From Melastoma dodecandrum (lineage: Eukaryota > Streptophyta > Magnoliopsida > Myrtales > Melastomataceae): a DNA stretch of 64,000 nucleotides. Location of the stretch: positions 1 through 64,000 of the forward strand of contig JARUPY010000467.1 of the NCBI GenBank assembly GCA_029817715.1. Direction: 5' to 3'. The first letter of the stretch is position 1, and each line of letters starts with the position of its first letter. Positions 44,801 to 57,510 of the stretch are shown here, piece by piece. The position numbers were made by a program, and so were the translations under genes. Below the pieces are notes generated by a model, which saw only the letters and a program-made list of their open reading frames with translations, did no database searches and was not told where the DNA came from.

Positions 44801-47800
44801 TGATATACCATGATTCTTTCTTGGGCCTTATGTCTTTGCAAGGGTGTGACATTCAACTATTCTATTAGCTAGCGAATAAATTTTCTCATCTTTATTGTGA
44901 TTAACCTCCTATACCTGAAAACGTTGTGCTTGATTGTCTTCTGAATCGAGATCTATTGCGGACTGGCTATTATAGTTTATGCTTACTTGTTAGAGGATTA
45001 GTCACTGATTTCCACTAAATTGTTTCTCTCCTCTATTTGTATGGCATCTGAATGCATTACTCACCTGGAGTGAACCTACACCCTTCTTATGCTTCTTCTT
45101 TTTTTGTGGATGGGTAGTTTTTGAGGAAGTAACAAAGAACGCAGTTCGTGGTCTTTGGGCACGCAGGTCAAAGCTTGACTTAGTTGGTGCCCATATTAAT
45201 GTATTCACTGGTGAATGGACTCAAAAGGTATATATAACCAGAACTTACTGAACTGAATTACTGTCTATTTTTTGCATAGTTTGTTTATTTCCATCCTCCG
45301 TTTTCTGAGAGTATTTTTCTTGCATATTGTCTATGTTTCTTTTTTCTCATTCATGTCTGTTCGTGTGGGGTTGGTTATCCTAGGATGCAGGAATCGGAAC
45401 AAGTATTGACTCCTTCTATGAGTACCTTCTAAAGGTCAATTTACCGCCCTCTCTCTTTGTGGATTTTTACATACTTCCATTTTATGTATTTTGGGTTCGG
45501 TTAGAAGTCCTAGAAATTGTTGTTACTGCTGGAGAGGGTTTTGAAATTTAGCTTTTCCTCTTTATCGTAAAAGATATGTACTTATTGCTAGGACAACAGT
45601 TCTTTTCGATAGAGCGCCACCCCCCCCCCCACCCCCCCAAAGAAAAAGAAAAGAGAAATCGGACAAGAATATGAAATTATATTATATTTCCTTCTGAAAA
45701 AACAATTCCCCCTCAAATAAGCAACTTATCTGTGAACTTATGTTGTCATGGCTTATTTTGATTGTTCTTTTAGAATTATTTTTTCAGGCCATTTATGATA
45801 AAACTGGTAGTTATGTTTCAATCCATCTACTTTGTTATAATATTTTCGCAATTGCGTTGCAACTAAAGGATGCTAGTGCTCGAGTCTGCACCGAGCATTT
45901 GGTTAGTGAGCGTTAGGAGAGCATGGATGTATATGTACGCTTCCTTATCCTTTTAAATTATATTTAATATTTACAAGGAGTTTTGATTTCATGCCTCTTT
46001 TTAGATGTGGATAAGAGACCACTAAAGGCAATTAATATAGGTCATTTAGTATTGAAATGGATTGAAGTTTTAGCAAAGTTGCTTATGAATGTTTCATTTA
46101 AAGCGAGAACGTTTATCTAGTTTAGGGTTTAGGGTTTATAACAAAGTTGCTTATGACTTGTACAGTTATGTGTTTGTCCAAATTCACTTTTATTGACAAT
46201 TTTCTTTTAGGGATCCTTTGTTTTGTGTTGAAGTGTTAGACATGCATTTCAGGCATATTTGTTATTTGGAGATGAAGAATACTTATATATTTTCCAAGAA
46301 GCTTATGATGCTGCCATGCATTATCTTCACAACGACCCTTGGTAAGAAGATTGTGGCAATGATTTGACTCTGTAGTTACATTATTCTCATTCCTATAGCA
46401 TATTTCAGTGTTGTTCCCGAGGACCGCTCATGAATTATTGCTTAATAATTATATTGAAGGTATGTGGAGGTAAATATGGATTCTGGCGCCATTGTATGGC
46501 CCTTATTTAACAGTCTGCAGGCATTCTGGCCTGGCCTTCAGGTATTTAATATTCTCTGGAAACTTTTGGGGCATTTCTCGATTAATATTTTTCTTGTGTA
46601 AAATGAAAACATTTTCTGTTTGTTCTGGAAGGTTTTGGCGGGGGATATCGATCCTGCTATGCGAACTCATGCTGCATTCTTTAGTGTTTGGAAAAGATAT
46701 GGTTTCACTCCGGAAGGCTTTAACCTTGCAACCCTCAGTGTGCAGGTTTATTTTTTCTCTCCCTAAAAAGTATGATATTGCTTTATTTGTTATTTTCTGG
46801 GCAAATTTCTACGTAGAAAGTCGGCTTTTGCTCTTCTTTTGCCTTGGATAAAACTTTATACAATAAGCCTACCTAAGGGGGTGGCTAGTAGCATTATATG
46901 ATCAGGACAAAATTTTGAATATAGCGTTTGCCTTTAAATGTTAATGGACTCGCCTCAATATATCCTTTCATACCCTGGTTTTCATGTACATGATATTGCA
47001 AAATAATAGAATGGGGACGATATTTGGCAGATGACAAACTCTTTTTTTTCTTTGGTATCTACACGATGACGATGACAATGACAAAAACTTTGCTTCGCGA
47101 ATATCTTGGTATTAGGGGTTCTACTAGTGGAGACCCCTCTTTTTTGCAAATTGCACATGTATAGATGTTCATCCTTCCTACTCCACATAGGCATTCCGGA
47201 AGCTTAAATTAGCTGAATTACAACAAATAGTAACATAATATTTTGAAGTGCATTGTACTTTTCTTTGTTGCATCTGTAATATGCGACCACAAGGGACATA
47301 TATTGAGCTTGAAATTGTAAAAACTAAGACACAATAATTTTGACAGAATGGACAGAGAAGCTATCCTCTGCGTCCAGAATTGATTGAGAGTACATACTGG
47401 CTCTACAAAGCCACCCGGGATCCACGGTGGGTTACTCTTTTTGATATAGTATTCTGTTGGATTTGATGGTTTGGAGACTCTTTCCTTGTCGTTATAGTAG
47501 TACTTGAAAACAGCATGCTAACTATGGTAGAGCTTAATGAGAATTCAGTTGCCATGTAAATAAAGCCAGGAGGATTACTGGATTTAGGCTTGTTTGACAG
47601 GAAATTAAATGTTGTCATTTCCCGACATCATTTGGCAATATTTAGGTAGAAATCAGAAGGAAACAAGAAGTCAAAAAGTGAAATAGAAAAACTTTCGCGC
47701 GTAGCTTATTCAATCCTTCCTAAACATCTACAATGATGGAATAAGTAATTGTTTGTTAAGGAGTGAATCACACCCAATCATTTTGAGAATATGTATTTAG

Positions 47801-50022
47801 AGAATTTTCTCACAAATATTGAGAATCACAAATTTTCTCATCAATATAATGCTGAATTATTTCAATTCGTTTGAACAAGTCCCAAAGCCAACTTCTTTAA
47901 TATGGCCATGGGAAAAATCCGGGATAACTATTGGAAACTTTGTTCTTTCTGTGTGTTAAATATCAGTGAACACACTAGAACTGATATCAGAAGAATTAAC
48001 AAAGCAGCTTAATGGGCACTCATAATGATTTTTTCACACAAGCGTTAGCACTTGTTACTCTCAAACACGTGGAAACAGAAAAGCTGCTGATGTTTTATAC
48101 TTTCTTGGACCAACAAATCAGGCTCAGTTTGGTCGTGCAGCTGTTTACCAACCATTTTTCTCTGCGATTTAGGCTCCGACATAGTGTTGAAAAAGAAGAA
48201 ACTTTTTTTATCGGTTAAAGCTTCCAAAACGCATTAGGTGATCCAGTTTGCTAAAGGTTGAATAGAGATCATAAATACATATTGCATGCATGGATGGGCA
48301 TGGTGATATATAGATCTGTCCCTTTTTTAATTTGTCCAATGCTTGTATCTTTTTAGATACCTTGATGCTGGACGGGATATGATCACCAGTTTGCAGTATG
48401 GTGCCCGTTGCCCTTGCGGCTATTGTCATATATCAGACGTAGAGCATCACAAGCAGGAAGATCACATGGAGAGTTTTTTCCTTGCTGAAACAGTGAGATT
48501 TCTTCTCATCCTTTTCTTTTACATTTGCATTATTCTTTAAGTGTCAAAGCGATTTTCATAGCTTTGATATTCTCATTGCGTAAACCCTTGAAGGCTGATT
48601 AGGTTCAGTCCTGTGTAAACCTGATAGCACATGTTTTCTTTAACCAGTCAGATGCAGAGTACTTATTGAATATTTCTTGGATGGGTGACCTGCAGCTAAA
48701 GTTGTTTCATTTGTTCTGTCATACCCTGATTTTATGCCTCGATAGCTTCAGGATGCAGCCAAAAACATTAATTCGTTTCTGACTTATATATTCCACTTTT
48801 ATTCACTTTTTTGAGAGACTGGCAATGCATTTAATGCTCCTTCAGTAGCTGAAAGAAGCAAGAGCTCTAAATGATTGTAGATATATGTTGATTTCATTTA
48901 TCTTAAATGACCATTGATGTGTATTTCCTTGTTTTTATAAAAACTCTTATTTCCCTCAGGTCAAGTACCTGTGGCTTCTGTTTGATTTGGCAGCAGGGCC
49001 AGATAATATCGTAGAAAATGGACCGTACAAGTAAGCATCGTGCGGAATTCCTTATCTTTCCATGCCGTGATAGTTACCGGTGAATATTAGTTACATCGGC
49101 ATTTTTAGGTATACATTCAGTACAGAGGGCCACCTGTTTCCTGCGACGCCGCAAGTCTCCCTAGCTAAAGAGCACTGCTCTTATCTTGGCGCTTTCTGTT
49201 GGAGTGGGGACATGAGAATAGAATCCCCCTTGATGGACGCTGGAACCGAGATGGGAAAAACTAATGGCACAAAATTTTACGGGAGAGATGGAAGATCCTC
49301 TTTGGCATCATCTTCGTACGGTGCTGATCATGTTTCTGGCTTGATCAAGGTTGGTAAATTCTCAAATTCATAGTGCCCTAAATCATGACACTAAATTGAC
49401 GTGTTCTGGTTGCTTTGATGGCTGTTATTTCTTTTATCGTTTTACCCTTGATTCATGGCCACTGTTCTTCTATTCAGGGAAATAAATAAATTATCTTGGC
49501 ACCTTTCTTATCTTCTTCCATTTTGCTTATGTCATGCCAACATTTTTAATCTTTTCCCAGCAACAGTTCCGATAAAAAAGTTGGATATCATTATGATATT
49601 TGATTTATGTATACATTGTCAAAACGATCAAGTGTTTCCATGACGAGTGGATCGGGCTGTATAGACGACCCTATATTGCATGGGATTATATTTAGTGCCC
49701 AGTACTTTGTCCTTATTGCTAATCAATCATAACCAAAACCTTAATCCTATTGATTTTCTGTGGTATAATCGTTTCGTAATATCACATGCAGGGCAGTTGT
49801 CCTGGACTCACGCATGGGCAAAAGTTTGGCATCTCATATATTGCTTCTCCTGACATCATAGATGATCATAGCAATGACCACAATGAATACTCAGATGGTC
49901 GAATACATAGTGTGATTTATAACCAGGGTCCAGATAACACATGGATTGAGACTGAGATGAAGGGCAATGATATCCCCGTTTCAGATGCTGACAAGCCACA
50001 AGTTCATTTAGATGAGAGATGA
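41802..50022 (+). CDS. ER alpha-mannosidase MNS4-like (EDEM/Htm1 type, GH47)
   Basis: Seventeen exons join into one open frame of 625 residues: 41802-41954, 42399-42518, 42605-42697, 42982-43068, 43516-43606, 43825-43880, 44012-44084, 45118-45227, 45384-45434, 46253-46341, 46460-46541, 46632-46745, 47347-47426, 48357-48492, 48960-49030, 49109-49349, 49792-50022. All introns are GT-AG. A hydrophobic leader (FLSLLLLISSSVF) follows the second in-frame ATG (41841), which could be the real start. The GH47 signature blocks are present: EMFYHAFNGYM, FETTIRVLGGLL (acid/base glutamate and arginine), IDSFYEYLLK, LRPELIEST and FSTEGH (calcium-binding threonine). Proteins of this family trim mannose from misfolded glycoproteins in the ER lumen and so mark them for degradation. 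Sequence and length fit Arabidopsis MNS4 rather than MNS5. The C-terminus HLDER is not a standard retention signal. Confidence 0.93.
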
Positions 50023-50826
50023 ACACTGGGAATCTTTCTCGTGAATACACATGGAGCGGTGGTTTTCAAATTGTCAACCCACTTGCCCACGATCCCTCGC
50101 TGGCGGTTACAATCATTCTGATACTTATAGAATTTCATTTATGCCGGCCGTGAGTTCAGATAAGACCAGATTCTCGCCAGTCTGCTGCGGTACACAATCT
50201 CAAACTTTAAATTCTTCCATTGGTCTTTTGCGGATGCTTCTTGTTGTACATTAAGAATATGTTGGTTAGACAATCGCATGTTTAGTAAGAGAGAGGAAGA
50301 TTTGCCGATTTTTTGGCAACATCTTGAGGCTCTAATGATTCATGGGGCTGCTGCCTTTTATGCATAACTTTATAATGCTGGGAATAGTTCCGTGAATGAC
50401 CACAATAGAGGAGGTCCATTTGGCTTCTTAGATGCTAGTCACGGGAACTTTTGCTTTGCATCGACCAGCCGCAATTTGATTATCCTAGGTGAAACCATGA
50501 TCTGATGTAGGTGGCACTCCTCTTGTATTTGCCTGAAGATAGAAACTTCTCCGTTTCATTTTCAATGAAGATTGGGAGATAAACTATGTGAGGACAAATA
50601 ACATGCCTTGTGAATTGACTTGGGAGAAATATTTAAGAAGAAAAACATGTGTTACAAGATAAAACTGTTTACTATGTCTGTGTACCAATTTGTTTTTGTA
50701 ATACATACGCTGTAGTAATTACTGTTTGGAAAAGAAGAAGAAACAAATATATATATATATATATATATACCCATATGTTGTAAATATTGGCACATTTTGC
50801 TCAAAGCTGGGAATGAGCTTTTGCTG
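50023..50826 (+). other. MNS4 3' untranslated region and downstream flank
   Basis: No coding region. The 3' part of the MNS4 transcript probably ends somewhere before 50700; no clear AATAAA was noted. A (AT)n microsatellite of about 23 bp lies at 50747-50769. The interval up to about 50480 is duplicated at 56100-56480. Confidence 0.55.
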
Positions 50827-50959
50827 GGATGAGTGGGGTTGTCGCTCATAGACCGCTATTGAGGACTTGAGCTTTGGAACCTCTCCTGATTCTCAGACTC
50901 TTGCAGGTAACCATGAATATCCTATACCAGAAGGGAAATATGAATGATTTGTACTTTGA

Positions 50960-51420
50960 GAATAAAGTTCACAGATAAGCTCGCAGGAAGTTGGCGAGAT
51001 GTTGAGAGTAAAGGGGGCATGGATCATACTCCCAGGGGATGTCTCAGAGGCAGCATCCAGTCGCTGTCCTTGTCTTTGTAAGTTGGTCAGATCGCTTGTA
51101 TCCCTTCCTCTCCAAATACTGGCCTGTGAATTAGAACACAAAGATTTCGTGAGCTGAGTGCAGTCCTGATCGGAGAGCGCGGGGGGCTCTGGATCTTACC
51201 AATTGTGAGCTTGAACATGTCCTCGATGGCCATGAGGAGATCCAGGTGCCCAATTGTAGACCTTGAGATCGATCTTCCGTAGATAGGGAGCCCCATCTAA
51301 GCAGACCTTTACGTAGATCCCGGGTGTGGTAACATCTCCTTCCACTTTCTTAGGCTGGAGGTTGTCCTTCCTGTAGGACATGATCGGCGGACATCCCGCA
51401 ATCTGTGCCCTACCCATCCC
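50960..51420 (-). pseudogene. Aux/IAA auxin-response repressor fragment (domains II-IV)
   Basis: On the minus strand: a degron-like GCPPIMSYRK, where functional proteins have GWPP(I/V)R; DGAPYLRKIDLKVY of domain III; AIEDMFKLTIG; and after an intron (51124-51199, GTAAGATCC..CACAG, 76 bp) GEEGIQAI, a stop, then PTYKDKDSDWML of domain IV. A frameshift follows KVYNW, and domain I is missing. The retained intron shows capture at the DNA level. Intact Aux/IAA proteins bind ARFs and are destroyed through TIR1 in response to auxin. Here the tryptophan and arginine of the degron core are changed and the frame is broken, so no working repressor is made. It lies in the stretch absent from duplication copy B. 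Confidence 0.85.
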
Positions 51421-51989
51421 AGTTCAGAAACATTTTTACGATCATTTATTCTGATGGGCCTAAACTTCAGTGACAAGATCCATAAGAACAAGATATAGTT
51501 CGAAACAATGGAGATACTTGGGGACGGGAGGGGAGTCGTGGTCGAGGGAGCCACAACACGGCAACACGAGTCAGAGCCACCTCCAACGGACCCTTGCAGA
51601 AAGCTCCGATTGCTTCCATCAACCAAATCAAAAACCACTTCTCGGTATTCACTTTGGTGGGTGTTCGTTGGGAAACCCCTTAACCACAATATCTTTATTT
51701 CTCCCAGTGTCTTCAAGACACGGAACATTCAAGACTCAACACAGTTAATGTCCCGGTTATCTCATGTCATTGGGGGACTCTTTTCTTTTCTTGGTTTTAT
51801 ATTAAACATTAGTCATCTGGTTATTCGCAAAAAGCTTTCCAATTATTATGTGTTTACCTTTTGTAAGAAAATATCCAAAAGCCTATTATTGAAAGGAATG
51901 TAAGTTTTACATGCCGTGATCTCAAGAGCAGTCCACCCCACTATACTACTCAATCCTAGGATACTCCCATCAAATCTATTCTAACATCT

Positions 51990-52990
51990 CAATACGCTGC
52001 ACATCGCGTCTACATAACGGACAGGTGGTGTTCGCGGAGCACAACCACCTAACTATACAACCAGTGTGGAACTCGTGGCTGCACGACAACCTGGTAGATC
52101 CAATCCCTGGTCACCACGGAGGTCTTCCAGGCATATCGAGCAAGGGCCAACGGATTCCTTCATCGCCAGAGATGGACACGTCCTGCCCAAGTGCTCTTCA
52201 TAGGAGAAGAGGTACAACATAACATCCAAGGTAATGAAGGGGCTGTGCATCGCTGACATAGCACCGTATATGTCCGATATTATGGAATGAAAGAAATGGC
52301 GCTCCACGCCTATGTCTGAAAGCAAGGCCTCCAGAACACCCTCCGCGACTCCGGGATGAGACAAGATAACGGGAAACATCTCGTGCCATGAGTCGATCGA
52401 ATACGTCTCTGGCTCCGCAACGCACATAGTAAGATCGACAAACTGGTGACACCGCGTGACGTGGAATGCGAAACCCGATCTCACAAACGACATCGTAACA
52501 GTGGCCTCTAAGTCATAATAGTGACACATATGAATCGTCTCCATGATTTTCCTGTCATATCACAACATACATGTTAAGCAAAACAAAACAAGCCAAATGA
52601 AGCAGGATCGCTAAAATTGGACTACAACCACGGGAATGCCAAAAAAAAGCTAAAAAAACCCATCTGAGTTTTATATTATTATGATTCTTGCCGCCGTGTT
52701 AAATGAGAAAAAAACTCTTGACAGAAGCACAAATACTAACTAAATCGTTTACCCGCAAGAAAAACAAAAATGGGCAAATGAACCAGCTAAAATCGAATTA
52801 CATGCATGAGGGTTGTAAAGAAAGAGCTCAAGAATAATCATTTGAGGTTTATACTTTCATGAATTTTGCCGGGTTGAATGAGAAAGAAATCTATTGCCAG
52901 AAACACCAATACTAACTAACGATTCGACCACCATAAGCAGAAGACTTACCCGTCCCGCGCGGAGAGAAACCCGAAATTCTGAGACCACAA
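51990..52990 (-). pseudogene. RING-H2 E3 ligase gene, copy A (broken RING)
   Basis: The coding part (52544 down to about 51995) starts METIHMCHYYDLEATV and continues through EPETYSIDSWHEMFP, LEALLSDIGVERHFFHSIIS and LYLFSYEEHLGRT to GPCSICLEDL, the start of a C3H2C3 RING. A 1-base deletion near 52097, relative to copy B, throws the rest of the RING (Cys-x-His-x2-His and CPLC) out of frame and the ORF stops at 52053. Upstream there is a 5' intron acceptor (gacag near 52551) and a non-coding first exon ending in a GTAAGTCTTCTGC donor at about 52945. RING-H2 proteins are E3 ubiquitin ligases; without the second half of the zinc-binding set this copy should not fold. Convergent with MNS4. Confidence 0.82.
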
Positions 52991-53075
52991 TTGACGATGA
53001 CTAAACCAACTGGAGAAGGAAAAAAGAGAAAGATGGGAAGAGATGGCGCAAGTAACGTTGTTATAAAGTCAGAGA

Positions 53076-53670
53076 ATGGTCACGCTCATATTATTGCCAG
53101 GAGATAATATTGCGGGGAATATTGTCGAATATAATTGTAAAATATATCTGACGTCACATGTTAAAAAAACGAAAGGATATATCTCAATTTGATATTATTT
53201 ATGTATGTGTAAAAGAAAAATGATCAATAATGTTAAAATTGAATAGGAGGAATGGGCTGGAGGCCCAACTTTACAAAACCCTAAATGGAAAGCCCCACCC
53301 ACCCATACACGATGATACCCAAGTTCAGTACACTCTGCGTATGTCTGTCTTCCTTGAAATTCATTTTCTCCGCCTCAAACTCAACCCCAATCCTCCATCA
53401 ACCTTCCCCCCACTCCCTTTCCCGTGAGCGGCACGATTTCCCGTTGGTAATATTCATGGTGGCTGCACAGTCTTCGATTTGTTTTCTTATTTTTTTTTCT
53501 CTTTTATCTGGATTTAGATGATGAATGGCTGTGATTGATCCGGTTTTTTATTGAAATGTTTCCGCCGATCCTCTGTGACCTGATTCGAAACAGTGAGTTC
53601 ACTTACATTTCCTTGAATGTGTAAGTGACCGGCGGCATGTCCAGTGGATTATTTCTTTTTATTTACGTTT
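53076..53670. other. Unduplicated spacer, possible shared promoter region
   Basis: This lies between the RING-H2 copy A (minus) and the small ORF at 53671 (plus). The interval 53270-53520 is pyrimidine-rich and looks like a transcribed leader, with a GT-rich splice-donor-like site near 53445, but no protein family is visible. Confidence 0.35.
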
Positions 53671-53940
53671 ATGGAGAACGATCGGGGTGGAGAAGAGGGC
53701 GAGGCACCAGATATGGAGAGGGGAAGACAGGTGGAACAAGATGCAGTAGAGGCGCCGAATGTAGAGAACTTACAGCAAAGGGTTCACAACCTCTCGCTCT
53801 GAGCCAATGACCTGGAAGGCCGTCTCCGTGCACAACTGGATAGGCTGGATAGACAAATAAAGATACTCGGCCATGTTAAGCTGATCTGCAGGCATGTGAG
53901 CGACTTCATTTCCCATAACCCTGGTTTCCCCGGCTGTTAA
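53671..53940 (+). pseudogene. Small acidic/coiled-coil ORF broken by an in-frame TGA
   Basis: A frame of 90 codons runs from ATG 53671 to TAA 53938 with a single TGA at 53800. The two halves read MENDRGGEEGEAPDMERG.. and ANDLEGRLRAQLDRLDRQIK.., ending NPGFPGC. Amphipathic heptads (ENLQQRVHNLSL, then LRAQLDRL) suggest a short coiled coil. I do not recognise the family. It lies outside the duplicated block and may be a host mini-gene with a nonsense mutation, or chance. Confidence 0.4.
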
Positions 53941-54087
53941 GAGAACAATTATTATTTTTACTTATGTTTTTTAAGAATTTCTTGAGGTTTTCTTACAAAT
54001 CCTTGAATTTTCTATCGTTCCCTTCATCCTATTCGTTTTCTCCTCATTCTTTCGTGATTTATCCTATTTCCGTTACGCTACTCCATC

Positions 54088-56480
54088 ACTATGATAAAGC
54101 TTAGTGAGAATTCTGTGGAATTTCAGTTCCCATGTAAAATAAAGCCAGGAGGAGTGCCAGATTTAAGCTTGTTTAAAAAGAAACTAAACATTTTCATTTC
54201 TTGACATGATTTGGCTATATTTTTTAGATAAAACATGAAGTCAAAGAGTGAAATAGCAAAACTTTTGCACGTTAGCATATTCAATCCTCCTAAACATCTG
54301 CAATGATGGACTAAGCTGTTGTTTGTTAAGGAGTGATCCCACGCAGTCATTTTGAGAAAATGTATTTAGAAAATTTTCTCACAAATTTCGAGAATCACAA
54401 ATTTTCTCATCAATGTAATGCTGAATTATTTCAATTCGTTTAAACAAGTCCCAAAGCCAACTTTGTTAGTTAGTTCTCTTTAATATGGCAATGGGAAAAA
54501 TCTGGCATAACTATGGCAAACTTTGTTCTTTCTGTGTCAAATATCAGTGAACACACTGGAAATGATAACAGAAGAATTCCCAAAGCAGCTTAATGGGCTC
54601 TCATAATGATTCTTTTCACAAAAGCAATAGCACTTGTTACTCTCAAACACGTCGAAACAGAAATGCTGCCGGCTGACGTTTTATACTTTCTTGAACCAAC
54701 AAATCAGGCTTAGTTTGGTCGTGCAGCTGTTTGACAACCATTTTTCTCTTCAATTAAGTAGGCACATCTGTGTCGGAAAGAAACTTTTTTTATCGGTTAA
54801 AGCATCCAACTCATTAAGAAAACCAGTTAGCTAAAGGTGGAATTGAGATCTTCAATACTTATTGCATGTATGAATGGGCATGGTGATACATAGATCTGTC
54901 CCTTTTTGAGACTGGCAATGCATTTATTGCTCAGTCAGTAACTGGAAGCAGCAAAAGGTCTAAATGATGTTGGTATATGTTGATTTCATTTATCTTAAAT
55001 GACCATTGATGTGGCTTTTTTCTTGTTTTTATAAAAACTCTCATGTCCCTCAGGTCAATTACCTGTGGCTACTGTTTGATTTGGCGACAGGGCCACATAA
55101 TCTCGTAGAAAATGGACCGTACAAATAAGCATTGTGCAGAATTCCTTTTCTATCTGTGGCAGTGATTACAGGTGAAGATTAGTAACATCGGCATTTTTAG
55201 GTATATATTCAGTACGGAGGGCCCTCTGTTTCCTGCGATGCCTCTAATTTCCCTAGCTAAAGAGCATTGCTCTTACCTCGTGCTTTCTGGTGGAGTGGGG
55301 ACATGAGAATAGAATCCCACTTGGCAGACCGAGTTGGGAAAATCTAACGGCACAAAATTTACGGGAGAGATGGAAGATCCTCTTTGGCCATCATCTACCT
55401 ACCATGCTGATCACGATTCTGGCTTGATCATGGTTTGTAAATTCTCAAATTCATAGTGCCCTAAATCATGTCACTAGATTTATGTTTTCTGGTTGCTTTG
55501 ATGGCTGGTGTTTCTTTTATAGGTTTATCCTTGATTCTTGGCCACCGTGCTTCTATTCAGGGATATAAATAAATTATCTTGGCACCTTTCTTATCTTATG
55601 CAATTTTGCTTATGTCATGCCGACGTTTTTAATCTTTTTCCCAGGAACAGTTCCGATCAAAAAGTTGAATATCGTAATGAGATTTGATTTGTGTATACAT
55701 TGTCAAAACAATCAAGTGTTTCCATGACCGAGTGGATCGGTCTGTATAGACGACCCTATCTAGCATGGGATTCTATTTAGTGTCTAGTACTTGGTCCCTC
55801 TTAATCCTATTGGTTTTCTGGGGTTTTCTGTGATATAATCATTTCATAATATCACATGCAGGACACTTTTCCTGGACTCACCCATGGGCGAAAGTTTGGC
55901 ATCTCTTATATGGCTACTCCTGACATCATAGATGGATCATAGCAATGGCCACAATGAGTAGTCAGATGGTCGATGCATAGTGTGACTTATGACTAGGGCC
56001 CAGATAACACATGGATTGATACTGACATGGAGGGCAATGACATCCCGGTTTCAGATGCTGACGAGCCACAAGTTCATTTAGATCAGAGATGAACGCTGGA
56101 ATCTTTGTCGTGGTTACAGATGGAGCGGTGGTTTTCAAATTGTCAACCCACTTTCCCACGATCCCTCACTGTCGGTTACAATCATTCTGATGCTTATTGA
56201 AGTTCGTTACGCAGGCCGTGAGTTCAGATGAGACCAGATGACTGCACTAAGAAAATGGTGGTTAGATAATCTCTTGTTTAGTGAGAGAGAGACGAAGATT
56301 TGCCAATTTTTTTGGCAACATCTCGAGGCTCTAATGATTCATGGGGATGCTGCGTTTTAGGCATAATTTTATTTTGTTTTGACAATATTTCCATAAATAA
56401 CTCCAATGGAAGAGGTCCATTTGGCTGCTTAGATGCTAGTTCCGGGAACTTTTGCCTCTCATCGACGACAGGCACACTTT
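54088..56480 (+). pseudogene. MNS4 3'-end duplicate
   Basis: Counterparts of MNS4 exons 15 (55054-55124), 16 (from 55201 to about 55432) and 17 (55862-56092) are present with flanking introns; exon 14 is deleted at about 54907. The donor after exon 15 reads AT instead of GT, and without that splice the frame meets a stop (acaaataag). Exon 16 has several indels. There is no exon upstream of intron 13. It is a non-functional tail without a catalytic domain. Confidence 0.92.
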
Positions 56481-57037
56481 GGAAAAATTGGCACATTTTG
56501 CTCAAAGCCGGGAAGGAGCTTTTGCTGACATGCCAAGATCCACAAGAACGAGATCTGGTTCGAAACAATGGACATACTTGGGAACTGGAGGGGAGTCGTG
56601 GTCAAGGGAACCACAACACGGCAACCCGAGCCGGAGCCATCTCCAACTGACCCTTGCAGAAAGCCGGATTCACTTCGGTGGGTGTTTGTTGGTTGGGAAA
56701 CCACTTAACCACGGTAAATTTATCCCTCCCAGTGTCGTCAAGAAACGGAACATTCAATAGTCAACACAGTTTCATTAAAACACTGTCTCCCTGTTATCTT
56801 TTGTCGTAGGGGATTCTTTACTTTTCTTGGTTTTATTTTTATCGTGAATATTGCCTGTTTTGGTTATTTAACATTAGTCATCTTTCTTTTTTTCCAAAAG
56901 GCTTTCCAATTATCACGTCTTTACCATTTGTAAGAAAATATCCAAAAGCCTATTATTAAAGTGAACGTAAGTTTGATCTTAAGAGCAGTCCACCCCACTA
57001 TGCTACTCAATCCTAGGATACTCCAATCAAATCTATT

Positions 57038-57510
57038 CTAACAGCTCAATACGCATCTACATAATGGACAGGTGGTGTTCGCGGAGCACAACCACCTAAC
57101 TATACAACCATTGTGGAAATTGTGGCTGCACGACAATCTGGTAGCATCCGATCCCTGGTCACCACAGAGGTCTTCCAGGCATATCGAGCAAGGGCCGGCG
57201 GATTCCTTCATCGCTGGAGATGGTCTTGTCCTGCCCAAGTGCTCTTCATAGGAGAAGAGGTACAACGTAACATCCAAGGTAATGAAGGGGCTATGCATCG
57301 CTGACATAACACCATATATGTCCGATATGATGGAATGAAAGAAATGGCGCTCCACGCCAATGTCTGAAAGCAAGGCCTCCCGAACACGTTCCGCGACTCC
57401 AGGATGAGACATGATACAGGGAAACATCTCGTGCCATGAGTCGATCGAATATGTTTCTGGCTCCGCAACGTACATATTAAAATCGACAAAATGGTGAGTT
57501 TTATATTGTC
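57038..57510 (-). pseudogene. RING-H2 E3 ligase gene, copy B (intact RING, lost start)
   Basis: The minus strand retains EPETYSIDSWHEMFP through the full C3H2C3 RING: CSIC, then CSHNFHNGC, then CPLC (57045-57190), and ends at 57038. Compared with copy A, about 215 bp including the start codon and its splice acceptor are deleted, so the open frame before VAEPETY (57490-57565) is intron-derived sequence in phase by chance. A shorter product from an internal ATG is conceivable. RING-H2 proteins are E3 ubiquitin ligases; the partner is unknown. The first non-coding exon and promoter lie at about 57930-58100. Confidence 0.75.

Larger units (their letters stand above)
47500..53075. repeat. Segmental duplication, copy A (MNS4 3' end plus RING-H2 gene)
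   Basis: Homologous to 54088-58045 in the same orientation, starting in MNS4 intron 13 and ending in the promoter of the minus-strand RING-H2 gene. Copy A is longer because copy B lost exon 14 (around 48330-48810) and 50480-50780, while A alone carries the Aux/IAA segment (about 50827-51473). Confidence 0.9.

Noticed and set aside
49980..50022. ER retention signal at the MNS4 C-terminus
   Set aside because: The end HLDER only superficially resembles HDEL; it is not the canonical C-terminal tetrapeptide.
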